A DNA stretch of 64,000 bases, from NCBI RefSeq assembly GCF_003254055.1, contig NZ_QKZT01000001.1, forward strand, positions 124,001 through 188,000, in the 5' to 3' direction. The stretch comes from Algoriphagus chordae. Lineage in GTDB: Bacteria; Bacteroidota; Bacteroidia; Cytophagales; Cyclobacteriaceae. Positions 7,748-17,415 of the stretch are shown here, piece by piece. The translations under genes and the position numbers were made by a program. Each line of letters begins with the position of its first letter. Within the stretch, counting starts at the first letter, position 1. The notes under the pieces are model-generated. The model had not been told where the DNA came from. It made no database searches and saw only the letters and a program-made list of their open reading frames with translations.

Positions 7748-8544
7748 TAAGGTTTCAGCTGAAAAGTAACATCCTCCAAGACGCTATCTGTACTAATAGT
7801 CATGTCTAACGTGAAAGAAATGTCCTCGTATTGCTCATCTTTAGGATCGAAATAAATCCTGTAAGAGCCTGGCGGAACTCGAAAATAATAATTGCCAGAT
7901 TCATCAGTATGTGTAGTGAGAGTATCTTGATCCGTACTTAGATAAATGGCAGGATATAGACTAATCGGTTCCAACACACCACTTATATCAACTGTCCCAG
8001 CTCCTTTTATTAGGGTAAAAAAGGGGTTAAGTTCGTACGAAAGTGGGGATTCTGAAGTCTGAATTATAGATTTTTCTAAGTCAATATCTAATAATATATC
8101 ATATGAAAATCCATTTTCAATTTCCAAAGGACTTTCTAAAACCATTTCAAAACTAGCATCATCCTCCAAGGGCAAAGGATATTCTTTTTCATCCAAATAC
8201 ATGGAATGATTATCGCCCAAAAGAATGGTAGTCTTGATGACCTGGCCTACTGGAAGTTCATTTCTACCCAAAAGCAGCGCATTTCCTGCAACCAAGTCAC
8301 TCACTTTAATCCGCTTATCCCCATTTTTGTATTCGAAGAAAAAAGTCTGACTTTGAGTGTCTCTACCCTCAGCCAATACCTCTACGTTTACCCCATTGAT
8401 TTCGACAAATACCGAATCCCAATGCGCTGGACTATCCACTAAGATCAAGTTGAGAAGTCCTCTAGGACTGGAATCTGTATCTTCACAGGAAGCGAAGCAT
8501 AGCAGACAGACAATAGGAAGTAGAAATAAATGCAGTTTTTTCAC
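7747..8544 (-). CDS. DUF4382 lipoprotein with C-terminal regulatory-like beta domain
   Basis: A predicted lipoprotein: an N-terminal hydrophobic signal ends in FASC with the lipidated Cys at residue 20, so it should be membrane-anchored. The DUF4382 domain follows (LLNLILVDSPAHWDSVFVEI near residue 31 is the typical opening), then a carboxypeptidase-regulatory-like beta-sandwich (DESGNYYFRVPPGSYRIYF). No function is established for the family. The start is GTG at 8542-8544. It is coupled to ribD by a one-base overlap, an odd pairing of a surface lipoprotein with a riboflavin gene. A second DUF4382 protein lies just upstream. Confidence 0.85.
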   Translation of the reverse strand: MKKLHLFLLPIVCLLCFASCEDTDSSPRGLLNLILVDSPAHWDSVFVEINGVNVEVLAEGRDTQSQTFFFEYKNGDKRIKVSDLVAGNALLLGRNELPVGQVIKTTILLGDNHSMYLDEKEYPLPLEDDASFEMVLESPLEIENGFSYDILLDIDLEKSIIQTSESPLSYELNPFFTLIKGAGTVDISGVLEPISLYPAIYLSTDQDTLTTHTDESGNYYFRVPPGSYRIYFDPKDEQYEDISFTLDMTISTDSVLEDVTFQLKP

Positions 8545-8598
8545 AGAACAAATTTAGCCAAATCTTTTCAAAACGATGATTCTAGATAGGCTAGAACC

Positions 8599-8625
8599 AA
8601 AAAAGACCAGCAGCAACTGGTCTTT
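8599..8625 (-). terminator. Rho-independent terminator after the second DUF4382 gene
   Basis: On the minus strand a 9-bp stem (AAAGACCAG / CTGGTCTTT) with a six-base loop is followed by a T run. It starts 7 bp after the stop of the 8632-9450 gene, separating it from the ribD operon. Confidence 0.85.
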
Positions 8626-8631
8626 AACTTA

Positions 8632-9450
8632 TTAATTCTGAAGTAATATTTGAGAATCCACCTTTGTGACTTTTCCATTTTCTACAGCAATTCCTTCTAG
8701 TACTAGAATACTAAAAAGATCATTAGGGGTAAATGTCAGTGTATAAATACCATCATCAAGTCCAGTGATAGTATAATTTCCGTTTGCATCAGCGAAAGTA
8801 TTCATAGTATCCTCACCATCGAAAACAGTCACTTGAATAGGTCCCGCTTCAGAAGGAAGAACTTGCCCCATAATCCCAGTAGAAACCTCATCCAAATAAG
8901 CCCTCAATACTGGTTTAAGAATAATTTGTCCAGAATTCCCAGCCTCTACAATAGACTTCGCAGCATCAAAATCGATGATCAAATCATAAGACATTCCAGC
9001 TTGGATATCTTCATCTACCTTTATTTTCAAGCCACTCTGCTGAGCACTTGGTGTTTTCATATCATGACGTACCCCATTTTTAATTACATAATTGTCTTCG
9101 CCAAGAATCAATCTGATCTGATCGATTTCACCATTAGGGAAGTCTTCAGAACCTATCAAGGCTCTATTTCCACCAGTCAAAGCCAAAAGATTAATAGGTT
9201 GGCTTTCATTATATACAATCTCTACCCAAGAAGATTCATCATCATTCAAATCATCATCTACCCCATCCTCATCTACTTTGACCCGCAGCGCCAGTACTTC
9301 AATCCAAACTTCATCATAGGAAGCCGGCGCATCCACTAGATAAAAATTAACACGTGAGGCGCCTGAGCTTGGGGTATCACCGTCGGAGCTACAGGCCATT
9401 GCCAAAACGGCTAGGCCTGCTACCATGAGATAAGAAAATATATTTTTCAT
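8632..9450 (-). CDS. DUF4382 lipoprotein
   Basis: A 272-residue predicted lipoprotein paralogous in layout to its downstream neighbour. It has a signal segment with lipobox LAMAC and lipidated Cys20, then DUF4382 (VNFYLVDAPASYDEVWIEVL), an acidic Asp-rich stretch near residue 62 (DDDLNDDESS) that could bind divalent cations, and a C-terminal carboxypeptidase-regulatory-like module (DANGNYTITGLDDGIYTLTF). The frame runs upstream to 9513, but those 21 residues are not signal-like, so the ATG at 9450 is taken. It has its own terminator downstream. Function unknown. Confidence 0.86.
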   Translation of the reverse strand: MKNIFSYLMVAGLAVLAMACSSDGDTPSSGASRVNFYLVDAPASYDEVWIEVLALRVKVDEDGVDDDLNDDESSWVEIVYNESQPINLLALTGGNRALIGSEDFPNGEIDQIRLILGEDNYVIKNGVRHDMKTPSAQQSGLKIKVDEDIQAGMSYDLIIDFDAAKSIVEAGNSGQIILKPVLRAYLDEVSTGIMGQVLPSEAGPIQVTVFDGEDTMNTFADANGNYTITGLDDGIYTLTFTPNDLFSILVLEGIAVENGKVTKVDSQILLQN

Positions 9451-9552
9451 GCTAATAGAGTTTGGTTTAGTAATAGGTATAAGCCAATGACTATGCCAAG
9501 TCAAAAATGACAAATAGTAACCTAATGTCTGAAGAGCTTCTTATTTTTGGGG

Positions 9553-10902
9553 ATGATGAAATGGGAACGCCTTTTATCCCGAGGCAGATTTGGGGACAAG
9601 CCGGGATTTATACCAACGCAAGTGGTTCGAAGTGAGTTTGAAGTAGATTATGATCGGATCATTTTTTCATCACCTTTTCGAAACCTTCAGGATAAAACAC
9701 AGGTATTTCCTTTGCCTGAACAGGCATTTGTGCATACTCGGCTGACCCACAGCTTAGAAGTATCCAGTGTGGGTAGATCGCTAGGCAAAGCAGCTGGGGA
9801 AATGCTTTTGGAAAAGTACCCTCAATTGAGTAAAACTGCCATTACACCATTTGAAATCGGTGCAATTGTGGCTGCTGCAGCTTTGACACATGATATTGGA
9901 AATCCTCCCTTTGGACATGCTGGAGAAGAAGCAATTTCAGATTTTTTCAAATTTCACCCTTCGGGAAAATGCTGGGAATCTCATGTTCGTACAGAGCAAT
10001 TGGCTGATTTGCACAATTTCGAAGGCAATGCTCAAGGATTCAGAATGCTAGTTTCTAAGCAATTTGGACTGAAACTTACCTATGCGACTTTAGCAGCCTT
10101 TTCTAAATACCCTCGACCAAGCATGATTGCACAGCGGGACATTGCCCGTAGAAGTCAAAAGAAATATGGCTTTTTTATAAACCAACTGGCTGATTTTGAG
10201 CAAATGGGAGCTGTACTTGGAATGGAGAAATCCAGTCCAGAATGTTGGTATCGACATCCTCTGGCATTCCTAGTGGAAGCCGCAGATGATATTTGCTACA
10301 GTATCATCGATCTGGAAGATGGATGCACACTGGGTTTGGTGAGTTTTGAAGAAACAGTGAAGCTTCTTGCACCGATTCTGAAAGATAAGTTTGATCCGAA
10401 AAAACTTAAAGAACCCCGAACAGTAGCTCAGAATTTGGGTGCCTTACGTGCTTTAGCCATTGGTGAGTTGATCAGTGAATGTGTAGAAGTATTCGCCAAG
10501 TATGAGGAAAGTATGTGCAAAGGGAATTTTGATAAAGCATTGACCGACATCATTCCTTCTGCTAAAGCACTGCAGAAAATCACCGATGTTTCCGTTCAAA
10601 AAATCTATCGTTCACAGGTCGTTTTAGAAAAGGAAGCTGCCGGATTTCAAGTACTAGAGGGATTATTGGAGGTCTTCTCAAAAGCTCTTTATCACCAGTT
10701 TTACGATACTGAAAACTTCTCTGGTCAGGACAAAAGTATCTTGAGGCTATTACCTGAAGACTTTCCTATGAAAGGTTGGGGCGCGGAAGTCAACCCGTAC
10801 CCATTGCTACGATCACTGATCGATTTTATCTCTGGAATGACAGATAAATATGCGCTGAATCTCTACAGAAGAGTGAAGGGAATTTCATTCCCGGGATCTT
10901 AA
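9553..10902 (+). CDS. dgt: Deoxyguanosinetriphosphate triphosphohydrolase (dGTPase, HD family)
   Basis: Hydrolyses dGTP (or other dNTPs) to the deoxynucleoside and triphosphate, controlling nucleotide pools. HD-domain metal ligands are visible: HTRLTHSLEV (His66), THDIGNPPFGHAGEEA (His113-Asp114) and the later Asp in EAADDICYSIIDLEDG. The N-terminal FSSPFRNLQDKTQVFPLPE block is characteristic of dNTPases. The length of about 449 residues fits. The open frame begins at a TTG (9547); ATG codons at 9553 and 9556 are better starts. It is convergent with the VOC gene, overlapping by 4 bp. Confidence 0.93.
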   Translation: MMKWERLLSRGRFGDKPGFIPTQVVRSEFEVDYDRIIFSSPFRNLQDKTQVFPLPEQAFVHTRLTHSLEVSSVGRSLGKAAGEMLLEKYPQLSKTAITPFEIGAIVAAAALTHDIGNPPFGHAGEEAISDFFKFHPSGKCWESHVRTEQLADLHNFEGNAQGFRMLVSKQFGLKLTYATLAAFSKYPRPSMIAQRDIARRSQKKYGFFINQLADFEQMGAVLGMEKSSPECWYRHPLAFLVEAADDICYSIIDLEDGCTLGLVSFEETVKLLAPILKDKFDPKKLKEPRTVAQNLGALRALAIGELISECVEVFAKYEESMCKGNFDKALTDIIPSAKALQKITDVSVQKIYRSQVVLEKEAAGFQVLEGLLEVFSKALYHQFYDTENFSGQDKSILRLLPEDFPMKGWGAEVNPYPLLRSLIDFISGMTDKYALNLYRRVKGISFPGS

Positions 10903-11282
10903 ATTGCAGATGTAATCCACCAGGTATTCCCGAATGGGTCCTTTATCCCGCCACTTCGGCCATAGGTCTGATTTGAAACTTCAAGAACCATCTCGGACCC
11001 CAGGTCCAAGGCAAGTTCAAAAGCTGCATCAGCATCTTTGACGTACACAAAAAGTCCTGCGTTTTGAGGTTCATAATCAGCAGTAGTCTCAGCTACCATC
11101 ACCGTGCTATCGCCGATTTTGATTTCCGCATGCATGATTCTGTTTTCGTCACGCATTTCTTTCAAGGCTACTTTTGCATCGAAAACTTCCTCAGCAAATT
11201 TGATAAAAGCGGCTGCATCCTTAAGAATCAAATAGGGCATTACTGCCTGATAATTTTCTGGAACTTGAAGGTCCTTATTCAT
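10899..11282 (-). CDS. VOC (glyoxalase/PhnB-like) family protein
   Basis: A 127-residue single-domain vicinal-oxygen-chelate fold protein. The PhnB-like pattern is visible: MPYLILKDAAAFIKFAEEVF at residues 15-34, HAEIKIGDSTVMVAE near 51, then VYVKDADAAFELA and the terminal KDPFGNTWWITS. Such proteins are metal-dependent isomerases or resistance proteins, or have no known substrate; nothing in the neighbourhood specifies it. It is convergent with the dGTPase gene. Confidence 0.85.
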   Translation of the reverse strand: MNKDLQVPENYQAVMPYLILKDAAAFIKFAEEVFDAKVALKEMRDENRIMHAEIKIGDSTVMVAETTADYEPQNAGLFVYVKDADAAFELALDLGSEMVLEVSNQTYGRSGGIKDPFGNTWWITSAI

Positions 11283-11479
11283 AGCTTTTCATTGAATGGG
11301 TTTATCTAAGTATTAAAATAAATCAAACAGTATTCCAATCCTAGGTGCATCTAGAAAACAAGACGGCTTAAATCTTGTTATTAATTAGACTCAAAAGGCT
11401 ACCTCCTACGTATCTAAAAGCCTGTTCAGAATGAATCTGATTCTGGCAAAATCATCCATTTGTTTAATCAAACCCATAT

Positions 11480-14400
11480 ATGAAGAAGACACTGATCATT
11501 ATTCTAGGTGTATTTATATTTCTGATAGTTGCAGCAGTAGCTGTCCCTTTCCTATTTAAAGACAAAATCGTTGCTCGAATCGACCGAGAAATTGCCCAAT
11601 CAGTGAATGCAAAGGTGATTTACGACATTGACAATGTTAGCTTAAGTCTCTTCCGAAGATTCCCGAATGTCTCTGCCAGAATTAAGGATTTTGATATGGT
11701 AGGAAATGCTCCATTTGAGAATGACACCCTAGTTACACTACAAGAGCTCGCCATTGATTTTAATCTTAAATCAGTGCTTTTCGATGACTATCCTACACTT
11801 ACTGGAGTGCATTTGAACGGTGGGAATCTTTACATCAAAGTCCTGGAGGATGGTACAGCCAATTATGACATTACTTTCCCTACAGAGGAAGTTGCGGCAG
11901 AATCTACCGAAAATAATTTCAAGATAGGAGTGGACGAGATGCAAATCAGCAATTTGAATGTAGTCTACGACGACAGACAACTCAATTATTTCATGGCTTT
12001 GGGCGCGATCAATGCCAAAGGAGCTGGGGAATTTACAGCTGATGTCTATGATCTCCCGATTGAGATAGAAGCGCTAATTGCAGATATTAGTTATGAGGAC
12101 GTCAGCTACATCTCCAATAAAACTTTCAAAGGTGAAACCCTGCTGAACATTGATTTGGATAAAATGAAATTCACGCTGGGAGAAAGCAATTTCCAGTTGA
12201 ATGATTTCCTCTTTGGACTAAGCGGATATCTCGCCATGCCTGGTGATGATATAGAAATGGATATCGTAATTGAAGGTGTTGACAATGAATTCAAAAGTCT
12301 ATTATCCTTGGTTCCAGGTATTTACTCTGATAGTTTTTCCAACTTGAAAACATCTGGGACGATGGATTTCTCTGGGAAAATCAAAGGAGTTTACAATGAA
12401 GAGAAAATTCCAGCTTTTGATATTTCACTAAAAGTGGCAGATGGAATGTTCCAATATCCTGATTTGCCAAGGCCTGTGAAAAACGTAAACCTTGATCTTC
12501 AGGTTAAAAATGAGACGGACAATATTGACAATACTTCTGTCTCCATTCCAGCTTTCAATCTGGACTTTGGTAGCAACCCGATTTCTGGGAAACTGTATTT
12601 ATCAGATTTGGTAAGCTATACCATTGATGCGGCTTTGAAAGGCAAACTAAACCTGGAAGAATTGACATCTATTTTCCCGATTGAGGGTATTGCTTTGAAA
12701 GGAAATCTGGATGTAGATGCCACCGCAAAAGGTAAATATGATTCTGTAGCAGGTATAATTCCTGCAATCAATGCCAAGCTACTTTTGGCAAATGGCTATG
12801 TGAAAAGTACTGATTATCCCGCGCCGATCGAGAAACTTAACCTCAATGCCTCTATCCAAAACCCGAGCGGAAGTATGACGGATTTCCTTGTTGACCTGAA
12901 TCGTTTTGGTTTTGAACTTGAAGGTGAAGCAATCAATGGAAACATGAAAATCCGTGATTTCGACAAGTTGATATGGGATGGTGAGATCAAAGGTGGAGTA
13001 GATCTGAAGAAGATTCTGGCGATTTTCCCAATGGACGACATGAGCATGGAAGGTCGTATTCAAGCTGATATCAATACTAAGGGTTCTTACGCTGCCCTAG
13101 AAGCCAAGAAGTATAATCAGCTGGAAACTCGTGGGACCATGGATGTCAGCAATTTCAACTACAGTTCTACAGATGTGCCTCAGGGAATTCAGATCAATAA
13201 AGCCATCGCCGAATTTACCCCAGATCGTATTAATCTGACGGAATTCGATTCCAAAATTGGTGAAAGTCCACTTCAAGCTACGGGCTCACTTTCCAATTAC
13301 ATGGATTATTTCTTGGGTGAAAATGGTACGCTGAAAGGCCAACTGGCTATGAAAAGTAATCGATTCAATGTCAATGAGTGGATGAGTGAAGAGGCATCTG
13401 CTGACACTACAAGTAGCGAGCTTTCTGTCATTGAGCTTCCAAAGAATATAGATTTCAACATGACTGTGGTGGCAAATGAAGTGCTATATGATAATTTGAA
13501 TCTCAAGGATGTAAAAGGTAATATGACTTTGAATGATGGGGTTCTGAGCTTTACGGATGCTTCCATGAAAACCATGGGTGGCACTATCGGCTTGTCAGGA
13601 AATTACGACCCAAGAGACCTCACCGCGCCAGCATTTAAATTCAATTTGAATATCGCTGAGCTCAGCATCGCAGAAGCCTTCAAATCTTTCAATACTGTAA
13701 AGGCTTTTGCACCGATTGCTCAAAACCTGACTGGCAAATTCAACTCCAATCTTAATTTCTCAGGAAAATTGGGTCAGAATATGATGCCGTTATTATCCAG
13801 TTTGGATGGAGAAGGTGTGCTAAAAGTGCTGGAAACTGCCCTGAAAGACAGCAAAATATTGGAAGGAATCACCAGTCTGACTAAGCTTAAGGACGTCAAT
13901 ACGCTTCAGATGAAAAACATTTCCATTCCCATTACTATCAATGATGGAATTATGGACGTGAAGCCATTTGATGTGAAACTATGGGATTATCAAGCCAAGG
14001 TACAGGGAACAGCCGGTTTTGACGGCTCTATAAATTACCTAGTAAATATGCTGATTCCCGCGGGCAAGTTTGGCTCTCAGGCAAATTCTCTATTGGCTAG
14101 CATCACTGGAACGGCGATGGATGAAAACTCCACCATTCCATTGGCATTGAATCTCTCGGGAACCTATAACTCGCCAAAAATATCCTTGGCTGGCGGAAAT
14201 AGTATAGAGTCTTTACTTACCAATGCGCTAAAAGCAAGAGTAAGCGGCGAGGCTACTGGTCTACAGACTCAAGCCACAGAACAATTCAATGCATCACAGG
14301 ATAGCATGAAGCAGGTGCTTAAAGCTAAGTCCGTTGTAGCTCAGGATAGTGCCAAAAAGGAACTTGAAAAACAGGTGGATGTAGCCAAAGATAAAGCTGT

Positions 14401-14488
14401 AGACGAAGCGAAGAAGTTATTGAAAGGCTTTTTCCCAACAAGTACTCCAGTTACAAACCCAGATACTACAACCGTGAAAAAGGATTAA
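11480..14488 (+). CDS. AsmA-family membrane-anchored protein
   Basis: A 1,002-residue protein with one N-terminal transmembrane helix (residues 4-25) and a long beta-rich periplasmic body. It opens with the AsmA-type RRFPNVSARIKDFDMVG block near residue 57. The AsmA C-terminal region is seen around residues 750-900 (LTGKFNSNLNFSGKLGQNMM, GVLKVLE). A Lys/Ala/Gln-rich coiled tail lies near residues 930-985. Proteins of the AsmA/TamB superfamily bridge the periplasm and are linked to lipid movement to the outer membrane; the role here is inferred from family only. It stands alone with a 197-bp upstream gap in which I saw no clear element. Confidence 0.85.
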   Translation: MKKTLIIILGVFIFLIVAAVAVPFLFKDKIVARIDREIAQSVNAKVIYDIDNVSLSLFRRFPNVSARIKDFDMVGNAPFENDTLVTLQELAIDFNLKSVLFDDYPTLTGVHLNGGNLYIKVLEDGTANYDITFPTEEVAAESTENNFKIGVDEMQISNLNVVYDDRQLNYFMALGAINAKGAGEFTADVYDLPIEIEALIADISYEDVSYISNKTFKGETLLNIDLDKMKFTLGESNFQLNDFLFGLSGYLAMPGDDIEMDIVIEGVDNEFKSLLSLVPGIYSDSFSNLKTSGTMDFSGKIKGVYNEEKIPAFDISLKVADGMFQYPDLPRPVKNVNLDLQVKNETDNIDNTSVSIPAFNLDFGSNPISGKLYLSDLVSYTIDAALKGKLNLEELTSIFPIEGIALKGNLDVDATAKGKYDSVAGIIPAINAKLLLANGYVKSTDYPAPIEKLNLNASIQNPSGSMTDFLVDLNRFGFELEGEAINGNMKIRDFDKLIWDGEIKGGVDLKKILAIFPMDDMSMEGRIQADINTKGSYAALEAKKYNQLETRGTMDVSNFNYSSTDVPQGIQINKAIAEFTPDRINLTEFDSKIGESPLQATGSLSNYMDYFLGENGTLKGQLAMKSNRFNVNEWMSEEASADTTSSELSVIELPKNIDFNMTVVANEVLYDNLNLKDVKGNMTLNDGVLSFTDASMKTMGGTIGLSGNYDPRDLTAPAFKFNLNIAELSIAEAFKSFNTVKAFAPIAQNLTGKFNSNLNFSGKLGQNMMPLLSSLDGEGVLKVLETALKDSKILEGITSLTKLKDVNTLQMKNISIPITINDGIMDVKPFDVKLWDYQAKVQGTAGFDGSINYLVNMLIPAGKFGSQANSLLASITGTAMDENSTIPLALNLSGTYNSPKISLAGGNSIESLLTNALKARVSGEATGLQTQATEQFNASQDSMKQVLKAKSVVAQDSAKKELEKQVDVAKDKAVDEAKKLLKGFFPTSTPVTNPDTTTVKKD

Positions 14489-14550
14489 GTTTAGCCTTAT
14501 AGATCTTTTGAATAATTACTTTGACTTGCTCAACCTAAAACACGATCTGC

Positions 14551-16956
14551 CTATTTATAGAATTCCCTGCTAAACCCAATATTATCAACGATAACCACTC
14601 CTGAGGCACTTTGATCGAAGACAAAGGCTATGGTTTCTAATTGATCCAGGAGAAAGTCTGGGTTGAGTTTGGCTAGTTCGCCCAAATTGTAGGAGAAGGT
14701 CTGGAAGACATGTTCAGATTCTGATTCACCCTTTAAAAAATCAGATTTCCAGATAGTCACGTCGATTTCGCGCTGCAAAGCGGAGAATTCGCTCAATAGA
14801 AATTCGATGGATTGGCCAGCTGAATCGGTCAAATGTATACTGAAGTCCAAGGGTTTCTCTGCGATCTTTTCTTCAGGTTCTGTTTCTTCTTTATCAGGTT
14901 CATCAGTTGAAGTGTTCTGCTCAGCTTCTTGGCTGTTGGCATTGTTATCTTCCTTTTTGTTGTTAATCCATTTTCCAGAAGATTTGGGCTTAGTGTCTTC
15001 CCTTGATTCTGCCATAGAGAATTGTAACAGGCTGGTGGAATCAAGGGAAAATACAGTCGGATCAAATTTCAAACTGTAACTGGCAATCAAAGAATCAGAT
15101 ACATAAGCTTTCGCTTTTTCATCTTTCAAACTATCCTCAAGCTCATAATCCCATCCTAAAAATGCAGCACGAGAGCCTTTTTTACCCCATTTCAACTGAA
15201 TTTCAGACTCCTTCCATACTGTTAAATTTTTGGACTGTATTCGGCCAGAATCTATAGATACCGTACTTACATTGAAATCCTCATCAAAGTTTGCGAGAGC
15301 CTTAAGATTGGAATCCTCAAATTGGTTTAGGTAAATAGTTTCAGGCAACCAGTTCTTCCCTTTTCTAGCATCTAAAAAAAGTGGTAAATATTCCTTTTTG
15401 TCCAATAAAGTAGCTTCAAGGAAAGCTGAAATGTAAACCTTGGCAATTTCTTGTTGACTTGATTCATCTAGCTGCTGCTTAAGATTTAAAAGGCCCACGA
15501 ATGGATTTCCGCTATCATTATTCCCCCAGGAAGTATTGAATTGCCCATGGTTGGCTCCATAGACATAAAGTCCTGATTTGAAATGATAACTAGTATCCTG
15601 AAAACTAATTCGCTCAAATTGCATAGAGCCCGCAAAAGAAGTCACATCCGCATCCTGAGCTCCATGGATCGCAAAATAGTTGATGTCCTTGAGTGCAGTT
15701 TTGGTATTTCCTGCTTGATATTGCCCATCCACAGGAGCTATTGCGACGATCGACTCGATGTTGAAATGATAGCCTAACTCGACACTGGCATCATCAGGAT
15801 AATAATCCATCTCATTGAGCATGGCAGCATGAGCTACGGCTTCTCCGCCACGTGAATGACCAATCAATGCAATCTTTGTCGTATCTATTCTATCATAAAA
15901 AGGATGGTCAATCTTCGCATTCCAATTATGCCAAAGCTTGAGATGTTCCAAAAGCAACCAGCCTCTAGCATCGTTTTCTTTTGCTAAGCCCTTGAATATA
16001 TCTGTCCAAGAATAATTTATAAAGTTCTCATCAACAGATACCAAAATCATCCCTTTGGACGCGAGCAATTCACCTAGGTAATCGTAACCAGTATCAGAAT
16101 AATCCTGCATACTATGGTTGCCATGAACGACGAGCACTAGAGGAAATGGTCCAAGTCCTTCTGGATACCATACGCGCCCATTAATGGGTAAGGACTTATC
16201 ATCAAAGCCCCAATATTTTTCTCTCCACCAACCTGAAAAACCTTTCCAATTATCTAGAAAGGCTACTCCATTAACAGAATCTGTTAGAAAGTTGTACGTC
16301 ACCTGCTTTTCAAACTCTGCCCTGTGCTTATCCTTTCCACTCCCATAAGTAAGAGTTTTAACAGCATAGCTACCAGGTTTTGCGGGCGAGTTGCCTGCAA
16401 TTGGACTTATATTTTTGCTGGATAATAAGGCTGCATTTGCAATCGGATCTACATCCAATCCGCTCAGCGAATAATAGTATATCGAAGCTCCCAAGCCCAG
16501 AAGTCCTAGCAATAGACCAAGTGCAGCGACAATTTTTTTGGGAATTGACAGTCGGAAGAAACTAGATCTGAAAAAAACGAAATATACAGCGCCAAGTATT
16601 GAAAATAGTATCGCTAATCCTGCCGCCAGCTCCAATTGAAAGAACAGTATCATTGCCAGAAGTGGCAGACACATAAACAAGGCAAATTTATAGGGTCTTG
16701 GTATCTGATAGAGGAGTTTGATTATCCATACGCCTAGAACTGCGGCTAATGCCAAGGCAATAATGTTCAAAATCCCAAAAATTAAATAATAAGGATCGCC
16801 TATTTCAAAAGCGTATAAAAACGAATATAAAAGGGCCAAAAATATGGTCAGATAAATCAAACCCCGAGCGGCTCCTTTCATGGCATTTTCGCCTGGAGCA
16901 ATCAACAAAACTTTTGACTTAATCCATAAAATTGTATTCTTAACCCTCTTTTTCAT
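14551..16956 (-). CDS. Membrane-anchored alpha/beta hydrolase (PAF-acetylhydrolase/dienelactone hydrolase-like)
   Basis: An 801-residue protein with an unusual build. About five hydrophobic segments occupy residues 32-165. A hydrolase domain then runs from about residue 255 (FPLVLVVHGNHSMQDY carries the oxyanion region) through the nucleophile elbow GHSRGG near residue 366 to IHGAQDADVTSF and a His in GANHGQFN. A C-terminal region follows, including an acidic linker near residues 665-705. Substrate unknown; lipid or ester hydrolysis at the membrane is a guess. The open frame starts at a TTG (16962) but the ATG at 16956 is taken. Confidence 0.78.
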   Translation of the reverse strand: MKKRVKNTILWIKSKVLLIAPGENAMKGAARGLIYLTIFLALLYSFLYAFEIGDPYYLIFGILNIIALALAAVLGVWIIKLLYQIPRPYKFALFMCLPLLAMILFFQLELAAGLAILFSILGAVYFVFFRSSFFRLSIPKKIVAALGLLLGLLGLGASIYYYSLSGLDVDPIANAALLSSKNISPIAGNSPAKPGSYAVKTLTYGSGKDKHRAEFEKQVTYNFLTDSVNGVAFLDNWKGFSGWWREKYWGFDDKSLPINGRVWYPEGLGPFPLVLVVHGNHSMQDYSDTGYDYLGELLASKGMILVSVDENFINYSWTDIFKGLAKENDARGWLLLEHLKLWHNWNAKIDHPFYDRIDTTKIALIGHSRGGEAVAHAAMLNEMDYYPDDASVELGYHFNIESIVAIAPVDGQYQAGNTKTALKDINYFAIHGAQDADVTSFAGSMQFERISFQDTSYHFKSGLYVYGANHGQFNTSWGNNDSGNPFVGLLNLKQQLDESSQQEIAKVYISAFLEATLLDKKEYLPLFLDARKGKNWLPETIYLNQFEDSNLKALANFDEDFNVSTVSIDSGRIQSKNLTVWKESEIQLKWGKKGSRAAFLGWDYELEDSLKDEKAKAYVSDSLIASYSLKFDPTVFSLDSTSLLQFSMAESREDTKPKSSGKWINNKKEDNNANSQEAEQNTSTDEPDKEETEPEEKIAEKPLDFSIHLTDSAGQSIEFLLSEFSALQREIDVTIWKSDFLKGESESEHVFQTFSYNLGELAKLNPDFLLDQLETIAFVFDQSASGVVIVDNIGFSREFYK

Positions 16957-17042
16957 ATTCAAAATGCAATTCCATTAATTTAGACACAAGCTAAATTAAT
17001 AGAATTTAATAATCGAACCGTTTGTACAGCTTTTCAGACTGC

Positions 17043-17324
17043 TTAGACAATAGATGAGTTATCTAATAGCTTAAAGTCCTTGATTTCCTTGCCTTCCAAG
17101 TGATTTTGCCATCTATCAAGTACTGGTTGTTCTAGATGAGCTTCTCTATACTCATCCGGATTCATGATAGGAATACCTTTTATGATTGGATAAAGCCGAG
17201 TACATGTGGCGCAAGTCAGCCAGCCTTCAAGGATATTCTCTTTCTCATCTTTCAGGATAATTTTCAACTCTAGATCATCCTTATCAAAAGGACAACACAG
17301 TTTTTCTATAGTTTCTAATTTCAT
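17043..17324 (-). CDS. Trm112-like zinc-ribbon protein
   Basis: A 93-residue protein with the Trm112 layout: KLCCPFDKDDLEL at residues 8-20, GWLTCATCTRLYPIIKGIPI near 34-53 giving the second Cys pair, and MNPDEYRE next. In other organisms Trm112 proteins bind and activate SAM methyltransferases. Its C-terminal 40 residues (QPVLDRWQNHLEG...) are an extra tail. It is the last gene of the TPP-riboswitch operon, whose first gene is a SAM methyltransferase, so it could be that enzyme's partner (inference). Confidence 0.78.
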   Translation of the reverse strand: MKLETIEKLCCPFDKDDLELKIILKDEKENILEGWLTCATCTRLYPIIKGIPIMNPDEYREAHLEQPVLDRWQNHLEGKEIKDFKLLDNSSIV

Positions 17325-17328
17325 GTGT

Positions 17329-17415
17329 TTATGATTTTTTGTTAGCTACCACATGGAATCGTGCATGGGAAATAATCATCCCATCTTTTGACAGTTGGGT
17401 CATGCTCGATTTCAT
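17329..17415 (-). CDS. Small ORF (28 codons) between ThiE-like and Trm112-like genes
   Basis: This ORF starts at an ATG that overlaps the stop of the ThiE-like gene as ATGA and stops 4 bp before the Trm112-like start, so it fills the gap of a tightly coupled operon exactly. It ends in ISHARFHVVANKKS, which resembles the last strand and tail of some class I methyltransferases. It may be a real short peptide, a leader for the last gene, or the surviving end of a lost methyltransferase. No recognised family. Confidence 0.35.
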   Translation of the reverse strand: MKSSMTQLSKDGMIISHARFHVVANKKS

